In this document: positions 18,378-29,400 of the stretch, piece by piece | How positions within the stretch are numbered: position 1 is the stretch's first letter | Layout of the letters: every line of letters starts with the position of its first letter | Source: Gymnogyps californianus | Taxonomy: Eukaryota > Chordata > Aves > Accipitriformes > Cathartidae | DNA length: 64,000 bases | Direction: 5' to 3' | Assembly: GCF_018139145.2 (NCBI RefSeq) | Contig: NC_059481.1 | Coordinates: 4,266,368-4,330,367 of the forward strand | Position numbers and translations under genes: made by a program | The notes under the pieces: model-generated | Databases searched by the model: none | What the model saw: only the letters and a program-made list of their open reading frames with translations | What the model was told of the DNA's origin: nothing

Positions 18378-21300
18378 GTTTCATAAAGCAGGAACATCTG
18401 TGGTTATGATAACCCAAAGGCTGCAGCACTTTGTCAACCACAGTACAGGTAAAAAGGTGACTGTGAAGAAAAAAAAAACTGTTGCATTGTCTAATAGTGG
18501 AAAATGGAGAAAAAGAAAAAAAAGGCAATGTCGGTTTTGAATGAAAAATTTTCATGGTTTAAAGCTCTAGTGCCATTATAATGAACTTTCTATGGTATTT
18601 CAGGTAAATACTATTAGAAGATTGAATTAATGCAATTGCTTCTTTGTGTACTCCTGCTTGTATTAAGCATGTAGATTTACTAAAGGAGGGGGAGCTAATC
18701 TACAGGAAAATAATCCAAAATATCAATGAAAGGAACAGTTCAAAACCACAAGAAAGAAATCAATGTTGGTGACTATTATTTTGTCCAAGTATAATTATCA
18801 GCAGCTGAACATTTAAATCTGTGTTTTGTAATTGTGAAATTATATTGACAAATTTATTTTCTAAAATTAATAAGTTACTCTGTAAACTTGTAGGCTGAGA
18901 ACTATATATCCCTTTTTTTAAGGAAAAAACCAGTTTATTCTAGTAATGGTCTTCACCTTAAAGATAAATTAGCTATAATCCTATAGTCCTGAAGATAATA
19001 TTCCTGTTTAAGAAGAAATGATAACTCTGTTAATAGGTTTGCAGTAGGTGAATGCTTCAGCAGATGAGAGGCTTTGAAAGCACATAATGAATTTCACTGC
19101 GAATTTAATTTCAAAGCTCAATTTATAGTATGTTGTAAAGAGACAGTATATAATTTCTGTGAGTAGAAACCGTCATGTAGGTATACGTAGATATTGGTAA
19201 ATATAATATGAATTCAGACTCATGAGTGGTTTCTTACTAGTAACAGTTATTACTAGCAGTAACAGCCAAAATCTTTGCTGGTAGGGATCTTTGCTTAAGA
19301 GGATTGAGCCTCCTGCTTTGTTTACTTTCCTTTCATTTTATTAGAGGGAGCTATCAGGTTATATTTACTTTAATATTCAGTATTTGTTTTCTCCATCTTT
19401 GGTTCCATTTGGTACAACCGAACTCCTTATTTATTCAAAGAATTGGTGAGAAAATTAGTAAGGGCTGGTGTTTGGATTAGAAGAATAGGAAGGATATCAG
19501 TCCATCAGTATTCTTTGCGTCATCATCTGCATCTCCTGCATTGCTCTAGTCTGAGAACTGCAGTCATCCTGATACCTGAGGGGAATACAGTACTTCTCTA
19601 GCTACCTGAAGCAAAACATTTCCTATTTATCAATACTGTATTTATGGAGTGGAGTTGGAATCCTCAGCAGCTGATTTTACTCATTTAATTTGTCATAATT
19701 AGCGATAAAGGTAATACAGCCTTTAGACATGCGGACATACTCCTCAGGAATTACAGTGGTGGTTCCTTTACTCAACCAACCTGGTGATCAAGCGTGTATA
19801 TGCTCACTTCTGTTTCTTTTGCTGCACACCTTGCCTCCTTCAGTCTGTGGTTGTTCCTCACCAGCAGTTGGTTACCCATTTCTCAGATGAACAGCTGTTC
19901 TCTTTTACTATTCTTTCCCTTTCTTTCTCTCCTGCTGCATGTAATATTATGAATCACCTTGTGACTTTTTACTTGCAGAGTATCAAATTTGCATGTAGGT
20001 GTAAACAGGAAAACAAGCAGAGAATTTCCGTTCTCTGCAAGTAGGCAGGACTGGAATGGGAGTGGGGAATAATTAGATCCTACTGCCCATTTCATTTAAC
20101 CACCAGAGGACTCTGCCTTCGGTTCTGAAATAGATATTCCCACTGTTAGCACAAAACGAGTCAAAACACTGCCTCCCACCTGGCCTTGGGAGCATACAGC
20201 ATCTTTATGTGCTACAAGAATTATGCATTTATCTTTTAATCTCTGCTGTATGAAATACTTATAGAATCTCCTTGTTTGCATTTCCGTCTTTTATCTGGCC
20301 ATATTACCATTTCTCGTTAATCATGCTTTCTAAACTGTGAAGCTGTTGTGGGAAACAGCATCCTGGAGACACAGGTTAGAGTACAATCTGCTGAACTGCA
20401 GCTGCAGTTTCTTGCAGCACCCTTGATTTTTGTAAAGAAGTTCCAAGAATATCTTTCATTACAAACGCCTGAAAAAAAATCAGGAATCTGAGGGCTTGAA
20501 ACTTGTGTCTGTTTTCAGTCACACTAAATTTGCATAAAGAGCTTTAATAGTCCTTCTGGAAGGTGAAATCAGAATCACAACAGACTCTTCTTGGTGTTGA
20601 GCTGGATTCTTTCAGCATCCAAACCTGAACAGGTACCACAACTTCTACAAAGCTGTTAGGAAAACACCCTTTAAATAGTATTTTTAATCTATAATTTTTA
20701 GTCTTATTTAAAATATACTTTAAAAAGGCTATTTAAAGTATAAGTTTCATGTAATGGACCTTTAATAGTACTGCAACTTTTTCCCCATAATTAATATCTG
20801 AAAAGGGTGTTCTGTACAGAGACAAGCTCTTAGGAAAATCTTTTTGCCTGTGATGGAAAGTAAAAGATCAGCATCTGCAAGAAAATTTAAATGATGGCAT
20901 TTGTTTTGAGCTATTTTAGGGCAGTGTATAGCGAGTGACTAGCATCTTCAGAGGATTTTTCTGAGGCAAGTTTTAATGTGCAACAATCTACAGTAATTAA
21001 TTTTAATTCCTAGTAATACAGAAGGAGTAAGAAAGACCTGTTTTCATAGTACTGTTTTGATTGGTTAAAGGCTGGGCATCTCTAAGTGGTTTGGGCCTGT
21101 AGAAAATTTGACCGCAAATATGACGGGATAAATAAACACCTATAAGTAAATGTGAAAATGCAAGCTACTTAATTTGAGTCTAAACCAATCTTTTTCTCAG
21201 AAAGAAGCAGCAAAATTGTTTCTAGATGTGCCTGTCCTCAGACCAACTGTTGTTTTGACCTGGCAGGATATTCCGCCTCTCTCCAGTTGCTCAGAGACAG

Positions 21301-22136
21301 CTGCCTCTTTCTCCAGATGTGCATTCACAGCTACTTTTTTTTCCCCTTACAATTCTCTTCCTTAATTAGTACAAACTGGTAGTTACAGGCAAATCTAAAA
21401 TGTTTTTGTTATTGGCACTCAGACTCCAGAAGCTTTGCACAAACTAATCTGTGTTTTTCTCTATATTGTTGTGGAACAATTCCCTAGAAAGCAGAGTGCA
21501 TTGTTCAGAAAAGCAAAATGAAATTCCTGTTGCTGTGGCATGGTCAATGAGAGAAAACATTTTTACAGAGAGATTGCTACTGGAAATTTCCTGAAATACT
21601 AATACATGCAGCTGGTTATGATTGTGGATAACAAAGTGTTTGGTGGGATAAACTGCTTCACCTGACGAATGTACATGAGGTAGTCTTGTTGTTTTTGCCT
21701 AGAGATGCTGGTTTGAGTATCGATAAATTCTCTTCAGTTCTGCAAGTATGGGGAGACACAGCTAGGGGTAAAAGTTGTCCGTTTTCTAGTCTGAATTCCT
21801 TCGTTAGAAATGAATTAGTATAAAAAGTGTATGTAAGTTTAAAAAGATGTTGCTTGCCTAGAGCTTTTCATTACAGAATCTGCCCTCAGCATCTTCTCCT
21901 TGGCCCAAGCTAGTGTAAATTTGTTGATCTTTAAGGTAAGCGTTGAGACTCATTTGTTTACTAAGACTTAATGGAGGCTTAGCCACAGTAATGTTTAAAG
22001 ACATGTTTGGAATGAGAATTTTGCTTAAACCCTGAAACCTACTCTCGTTTAAGAGTTACTGTGGAGTTGATTATGTTTTTATTTTTGCTAAAATGTTTTA
22101 GAGGCCAAAATTAAATCTTTAATTTTATGAGAAACT

Positions 22137-22151
22137 GGGGGGGGGGGGGGG
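22137..22151 (+). repeat. G15 homopolymer
   Basis: Fifteen consecutive G in an AT-rich intergenic setting. A slippage-prone tract, and its length may be an assembly estimate. Confidence 0.85.
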
Positions 22152-24328
22152 AAGTTGCATGAATATATTGTGTGTGAAAGCTGTATGTAATCACAGTAAA
22201 TGCAGTTAACAGCCATTCAGGAACATAGCAGACAGAGGGCTGCAGTTTGTAGCAAGTTGAAAAACTGCCAGGCTTTAGGAGGACCGATTTGAAATAATGA
22301 AGAAAAGATTAGAAGTGGTGCCATTTTTGTAAACAAATGTAACAAAGCCTTTGAAATAGAAACTGTAAAGGTTATTAGACGTTTTGCTGCTGGTTGTTGT
22401 GGGGTGAGGGGGTTTTTTTGTTTTAGACTCAGTGCTGGAAGTCTGGAATAACAATAGGACTACCAGTTTAACATCATGCTTGTACCAAAAAGCATTGTTT
22501 ATACTAAGATGTTTGTTACCAGTTACACGATTTAAAAAAAAAAAAAAAAGGGCTAATCACATGGAGTTGTTTTGTTACATGAATCAACAACCTGCTTAAA
22601 CTAATTGGGATGAACAGCAAGGAGCATCCAGAATTAGTATACTCCTCTATTCATTTTAAATACATACAGGTTTTATGGAGAAACATAAACATTCTTGCCT
22701 TACGAGTAAAGAAATGGGGGAGTTCCCAGCGATGGGCAGTTTCATGTTGCCATAGTGACATTGTGAATTAAACCTGAAACATCCTGTCCCAAACATGATG
22801 GGGTGCCATACACTCCACCCATGCTGAGGCTGATCTGCGCATTGTGGTTCTGTTGGTTAATGACCTTAGTAACAACATCGCTTTGTTTTGGCCTCTGTAA
22901 TATTTCTGTTTGGGATCTTGTGACAGTGCAAGTTTGTAGTGACAGTGTCTTCAACTCTAAGTATCAGTCACTAATTCCGGAAAGATACCAATCATAGTTG
23001 TAGAGCAAAGGATGTGAACAGTATGTGAGCTTTATTTGCCTCTTAATTTCCTTCATAGCTTTGTGAGCCTATCCACGCCCAGAAATTTTAACCTGTAGCT
23101 GGAAAAAGCAGCCCATCCCACTGCAAAAATTCAGTCTGAATCTACTGCAGTCTTGTGCAAGTTGCATGCAGGTAGATATAGGCATGAAAGAAAAGGACCA
23201 TAGCATCATGTAAACTGCAGCACGTAAAAATCATTTGAAGGTGAAGATCATTCCTTACTGAACTCTACATAAGTTGCTAGCCTCGTTTTGTTAGGATTTA
23301 TTACTTGAAGAGTACCTAGAAATGTTGTGCCAGAACTACAAAGGCAAATTCCATGTAGAACTGTTTCTTACAGCATGACGTTCATAAGGCTATTGTTAAA
23401 ATGACAGGACTGTTGGTAGCTGACAATTGCAGGAAACTTACAGCTTATCACAATCATGTGAGTCTTCTATTACAGTCAAACAATACACAGTCCAAAAGCA
23501 ACTCGTCTCCACCAGTCCCCCCAGATAAATTCCCCTTGCTTCACAGCCTGGCTGCCCTGCAGCCACTGTTGTTACTAGGGGAGTGATTTAGCATCGGAGA
23601 ATCCTTGATTGCATCAAAATAATTTTCTAACCATCAGTTAAAGGAAGATTATATGAAAAACAAAACAAAAAAATCCTTTCTAAACACAGTACGTATAAAA
23701 GAGATGTATATTTGAGGTTTTCTGTTTATTTGCTGAAAGTACAAGTTTTAGGGAATAAACAGCCGTTTTCCTTCCATGAGACCAGCCTGTTACCTAGCCA
23801 CTCAACACCCAAGATGCAACACAAACAAGGTAATTGGTGGTCATCTAATTGGATTCCTTCATATAACATAGCATGTCAAACATTTTAGATGACCAGAAGA
23901 AGAAAAAAACCGAAATTTCTTGCAACAGTTTAATCTTGTTTTTTCTTTATGATATTTCTGGAAAGCTAGTTGCAAGTCCATGGAAGATACCTAACGGCTT
24001 TCTGCAAAGTATCATTAGAACAAAGTGGGAATTTAGAGAAGTATCCCAAAATGATCTAAAATGAAGAAGTAAATCAATCCTGACAAAAATGAGTTTTCAC
24101 TGCATAAGGTGACATGTTTTTACCATTGAAATATCCCCTGTTCTGTGTTCAGATATTTTCAAAGCAAGTTTCTGATGTGAGAATAGACCCCTTAGTATCC
24201 CACTGCGAAGTTTTCTTTCTTTTCCTTTCACTTCAAAATGCTTTATCTACAATTAGGCATTTGGATATGGTGCAAGATACTCTGGAATAAAATTCACATC
24301 TTTCTATGAAGTTAGATGTTTACTAGTC

Positions 24329-25467
24329 TGTATTGGGTTTGTGTGGCAAGGTTTTGGTAGCAGGAGGGCTACAGGGGTGGCTTCTGCGAGAAGCTGCTAG
24401 AAGCTTCCCCTATGTCCGACAGAGCCAATGCCAGCCGGCTCCAACATGGACCCGCCGCTGGCCAAGGCTGAGCCCATCAGCAACGGTGGTAGTGCCTCTG
24501 GGATAACTTATTTAAGGAGGAGAAAAATTGCTGTGCAGCAGCAATTGCAGCTGGAGAGAGGAGTGAGAAGATGTGAGAGAAACAACTCTGCAGACACCAA
24601 GGTCAGGGAAGAAGGAGGGGGAGGAGGTGCTCCGGGCCCCGGGGCAGAGATTCCCCTGCAGCCCGTGGTGAAGACCATGGTGAGGCAGGCTGTCCCCCTG
24701 CAGCCCATGGAGGCCCACAGTGGAGCAGATATCCACCTGCAGCCCATGGAGGACCCCACGCCGGAGCAGGTGGATGCCCAAAGGAGGCTGTGACCCCATG
24801 GGAAGCCCACGCTGAAGCAGGCTCCTGGCAGGACCTGTGACCCCGTGGAGAGAGGAGCCCGCGCTGAAGCAGGTTTGCTGGCAGGACTTGTGGCCCTGTG
24901 GGGGACCCGTGCCGGAGGAGAGTCTGTTCCTGAAGGACTGCACCCTGTGGAAGGGACCCACGCTGGAGCAGTTCATGAAGAACTGCAGCCCGTGGGAGGG
25001 AGTCATGTTGGAGAAGTTTATGGAGGACTGTCTCCTGTGGGAGGGACCCCATGCTGGAGCAGGGAAAGAGTGTGAGGAGTCCTCCCCCTGAGGAGGAAGG
25101 AGTGGCAGAAACAATGTGTGATGAACTGACCGCAGCCCCCATTCCCCATCCCCCTGTGCCACTTGGGGGAGGAGGTGGAGAAAATCAGGAGTGAAGTTAA
25201 GCCCGGGAAGAAGGGGAGGGGTGGGGGGAAGGTGTTTTTAAGATTTGGTTTTATTTCTCATTATCCTACTCTGATTTGACTGCTAATCAATTTCTTTCCC
25301 CAAGTCGAGTCTGTTTTGCCCGTAACAGCAATTGCTGAGTGATCTCCCTGTCCTTATCTCAACCCATGAGCCTTTTGTTATATTTTCTGTCCCCTGTCCC
25401 GCTTAGGAGGAGGAGTGATAGAGCAGCTTTGGTGGGCACCTGGCATCCAACCAGGGTCAACCTGCCA
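24329..25467 (+). mobile_element. Solo endogenous-retrovirus LTR (about 1.14 kb)
   Basis: The block begins TGTATTGGGTTTGTG and ends CCTGCCA, flanked by TAGTC on the left and CAGTC on the right, a possible 5-bp target duplication with one mismatch. Composition is GC-rich and sharply different from the surroundings. I recognise this as a widespread bird LTR family from memory; no search was run. It contains a TATTTAAG-like box near 24507, an imperfect tandem array between about 24720 and 25070, and open stretches such as 24428-24793 that come from the repeat and are not retained viral genes. No internal retroviral gene remains, so it is a recombined solo LTR. The exact right end (25467 or 25469) is uncertain. 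Confidence 0.75.
24720..25070 (+). repeat. Imperfect 45-50 bp tandem array inside the LTR
   Basis: A motif close to CACGCTGGAGCAG recurs about every 42-53 bp (near 24757, 24808, 24859, 24906, 24959, 25005, 25050). Each copy is joined to a GTGGGAGGGACCC-like segment. Two neighbouring copies are spaced 45 and 46 bp. The array is ancient and diverged. Confidence 0.65.
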
Positions 25468-25469
25468 CA

Positions 25470-26387
25470 GTCTTACATTTTCCTAATCACTGTGGCTGTC
25501 TTTGTACCACTAAATAAAACATTCTAGATCGTGTTCTCTGCCTCTGAAGGCAAATGGCATGGTACGGCTTGCATCCCTCTCTTCCTCCTCCAGACAGGGT
25601 AGTCATTAATATAGTCTCCCAGTAACAGCCCCTGGCCTGGGTTGTCCCCTGGCTTAGGGAAATGCCAGTTGGCACAGACCAAAACCATCCCAGGGAGGGT
25701 GCTCACAGTGGGTGGCTTGAACCATTCTCTGGATCTTTTTTTGTTTACTAGTATAGAAGTAGCCTAAGTAGCTAAACTAGACTTTCTTACATCCAGGGAA
25801 GTAATTTGTTCAGTCATGTGTAGAAACTTCTACAGTATGTGATAGGCCTGGTTTGGTGAAGTCGATGAAGTGCTGGTGTAGTTGTGATGCTGGAGGAGGT
25901 GCTTGGCTATTGCAGTACTGGGTTTCATAGGTGTAATTGACTTGAAGGCATTTCCTAATGTAATTAATCGGCATTTTCTTTAAGAAAATAACTTCATTGA
26001 ATGTTCTTTTTTGAAACTAGAGTTAATAAAATCAGAATTGCTTCAACTTCTGTGAATGAATTCATTGGAAATCTTGGCAAAAGAAAAGATTTGCATCTTA
26101 AAGCATTGTAGGCTCATTAAAATTCTTCTCATGGATAATTAAAGAAAACTGAATTAAAAGGAAAGTTTAACAGTAAGCAGCTCACAGGCACTGCGACATT
26201 TCAAGCATGTTAAAATCAGAAAGAAATAGCTTTTGTAGCTGTAGTCTCCTCCTCTTGTATTACGTGTTGTTTTTTTTAACAAATAACCCGTTACTGTTCG
26301 TTTCTTCAGTTGTCCAAGTAGTTTATTTATGCCTGACCCGCACAGTTCTTCAGCACATTTGTGACCAGCTTTAGAGAGTTTGTCAGC
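25470..26387. other. Spacer between the LTR and the first ACSBG1 coding exon
   Basis: AT-rich with no CpG island. Just before the start codon possible acceptors end at 26351 (CTTCAG) and 26367 (GACCAG), so the start-codon exon may have an acceptor and an upstream noncoding exon. No promoter could be assigned. Confidence 0.45.
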
Positions 26388-26467
26388 ATGCCTAAGAGTG
26401 GAGAGACTCTTACAAAAAAATTACAAGATGAAAACGCAATGAGTATTTCAGAAAGCTATGAAAACGG
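26388..26467 (+). CDS. ACSBG1: Candidate first coding exon of ACSBG1
   Basis: The ATG opens [16 protein letters not shown] and the frame runs to ESYENG with the last codon split GG|A at a GTAAAGT donor. The ending phase is exactly what the next candidate exon needs. The family also starts Met-Pro and has a poorly conserved polar N-terminus, so homology is weak here and the call rests mainly on phase, donor and position. A downstream start in exon 2 or 3 is the alternative. Confidence 0.6.
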
Positions 26468-29400
26468 GTAAAGTAGTTTGAGTTTTTATTTTAACAAACT
26501 GATTTACCAATTTTTCACAAATTAAGTTTGTCTTCTACTACCGTGCAGATCCACAAGAACCTTGGCTGCCTAATGGTGTCTCTGCTATCTAATGGAGAAT
26601 AAGGTGTATCTTTTGAGGCTAGAATGAGAGAAAATTGTTACAAAGATTCTAAATGGATTTGTTCTTCTATGCTAACTTCTAGTTCGGCATTAAACCTAAT
26701 AGCATCATTCAGTATGGACTATGTTGCTTGTATCCTGTTTGCATATATCTAGTTGTATAGCATTCATTTTACAGCACAGAGGCTCTTTCAGCAGCAGTTC
26801 GTGTATAGCAGTTCTGACAAGAGGTATGCTTAGCTCCTGTGGCTCAGCCACTCACAGCTTAGCAAAAATAAGGAAGGCTAGCTGAAAATACTGGTAAACT
26901 ACTAGGCTCTTAAGCTTCACTATATTAAATGATTAATGGCTTTTCAACCATGTGGTGAGATTACAGGCATTCTCAAATACCAGAAAAGAGCGAAGTTCAG
27001 ATAGTCAAGGAAAAAAAAAAAGTCAATGCTCCTGTGCCATCCTTTCATGTGTCTTTGATGGTAAGAGCGGCATTAAAGACTCCAGAAGTTCAGTAGCGGT
27101 TGCTCTGGACATATTACAATGCGTATAATCTACTTTGAATGGACTTTCAAAAATACCCTAGCTGCAGCTATGGAAGTAAGTCTCTCTTCCCTTCTGAATT
27201 TGGGGGAATAATCCTTAGATGATAATTGACCTTTGTAGTTAAGCATCTTCTTCCCATCTCTAGAGTTTTTGGAAATACCTATTTTAAGGACAGAACAACA
27301 CATCTCACAGGAAATATTTTAACTTCTGATTATTATAAGTTTGTCAATATTGCTGAGTACTAATTATCCATTCCCAGAGACTGAATGACTGTATCATGTA
27401 GATACTTACTTTTCTGTTAAGTTAAATCTAACTTCACATTTGTTTAGGTAACAACTTGCATGTTATGTCACTTGGAAGATTTGCTTGACCCTTTCAGGTA
27501 AACAGTTGGTTGGGATCATTTTTATCGTAATGGTTTCTTCTGTTCTGGGCTTTGTAATCCTGGATAAGCATCATTAGGAGCAAACTGTAGACTTAACGTT
27601 TTTGGAAAAGAAAAAAGTTTAAGAAATCTTTGAAAGCTTTTGAATGTTTTGTTGTTGTTGTTGCTTCTGGAGTCCTACTGCAGTTAATACTAGAATTGTC
27701 ATTTTTTTTGTTTAATCTGTCCAAAGATCATAAAACAGTATTTGACTTGTGATCAGTATAGGTATATGTACACACTGACTTATGAAATTTAGGATTTCGC
27801 TAAATTAGTAATAATGCCTCTATTTTAGTCCGTGCATGCTTCTATTGTGATGTGCTTAAGCAAATAAAAGTTTCCATGTTTTCTTTATTAAAAAAAAAAA
27901 GCTAAAAGAGAATTTAAAAATACAGAGTGTTTTGCACCCACTGCAAACAGGAAATTTAAGCTTCCTGTTTTAGAAAGATGTTTAGCATTTGGTCTGTTTC
28001 TAAATTTCGAGTGAAAGAATATCACAAAGACTAGAATTCCAAATACTTCTGATGCATTCAAGGTCCTTGGCATAAATACTTCTTTGTTAGTTTTTTGAAG
28101 AAGTCAGTGCATGTTGTCCTGTTACAGTGTTGTTTACCTGGTGTGGTTTGAAGTTAGGTAGCAAACTTTATATACCTTTTTTGTGTGCTGGAAGTAGGAT
28201 TCCAGTTAGAAAGGACTAGACAAAGAAAATAAAATTCTAGCAAAATGGAAAGAGGAAAAAAAGACCTTTTATAAGGCTGAAATTGAATCAGTGTGACCTG
28301 AAAAAATGAGGAAGAGATGAAATAATGAGTTCTGTGTGACCTAACTTTGCTGCACTCCCTGCAAATAGCCATACAGAGGCAGCTACTAGAAGATTTCAGC
28401 TCCAGGTCTGGGTTTTTGCTATGCAGGAGAGAACAGAGCCAGAAAATCTGTACCAAGGTCAGTGAAGGGTTGTAGTACACTCCCAACTGCTGAATAGAGC
28501 CGGCCGGGGGGGGGGGGGGAGAGCAGTATAAAAAAAGGCTTTATACATTGTTCATTCCTTCCCATTCACCCACACAGTTTTCAGCTATCTGTAAAACTGG
28601 TCTGCTCACCAAAATAAATGGCCTGATTTTGGGGGATATTTAGTTCTAACAGAACAAAAAAATACTTTATTTTTTGCAAGTAAAGAGAGAGGTTTTACTA
28701 GAAGGTGTGTGCCAACTGTGTTATATGGCAAAATAGGTCTCAGCTGTTAACTTTATCTTTAGTACTTTGTTCTTTATTAAGCGTTTGTGTTGCTTTTAAG
28801 TATACCTTTGTGTGGGAGGAAGTTATATGAGCAATTTGAGAGACTGGCTTCTTGTGCACTATGAAAAGCAAAATGGTTGTTGAATCAGCTGACCCTTTTT
28901 GCAAGAGTAGGAACATATCTGGGCTGATTTGTGGCCCCTTTTTAAGTCTCATGAGGGCATGAAAACCAATTAAAACCTAAATCTAACCTGTTCTTTGAGG
29001 ACAAAGGGAAATTTTAAATGGAACCAATAAGGAATGTATTATAATATTGCCCTAATTTGAATAGAGGAGTAATTAGTAAATAAGACTACCAGTTGTAATA
29101 CACAGCAATGTCCCTGTAAAGGACCACGAGGACCTCTTGTGACTCTGTACTTTGCTCCTTACTGTAGGAAGAATTTTACATGTAATACAAAATTAGGGTT
29201 TAAAGAACTAATGCTGTGTGTCATTACTGTGGGGTTTTTTTCCTTATGCTGTAGAAAACGGAAGACATCTTCAAAATGTCTTAGGTAACAATTCACAGCT
29301 CCTCAGAGTCTGGAGATGCAGTATTTGCTATTTGGCTATTTATGTGCTGGTCACAGATTTCTATTTAGCTGCTGAGCTATCAAAGCTTTGGTACTATGTT

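Larger units (their letters stand above)
17800..24328. other. Intergenic region between DNAJA4 and ACSBG1
   Basis: About 6.5 kb of AT-rich sequence with no convincing exon. It contains a 20-bp tandem duplication at 18338-18377, a run of 15 G at 22137-22151, and an A run near 22530-22550. A minus-strand frame at 22742-22954 looks compositionally normal but matches nothing I recognise. Noncoding 5' exons or enhancers of ACSBG1 could lie here unseen. Confidence 0.5.

Noticed and set aside
22742..22954. 70-codon minus-strand frame with normal amino-acid composition, and a GTTGCCATAGTGAC motif resembling an RFX X-box
   Set aside because: No protein family is recognised and the second half of the X-box is imperfect. 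It could be a conserved noncoding element, but nothing in the sequence proves it.
24428..24793. 121-codon plus-strand frame and larger minus-strand frames in the 24.3-25.5 kb LTR
   Set aside because: They lie inside a repetitive LTR and reflect its GC-rich repeat array. No retroviral protein motif is present.
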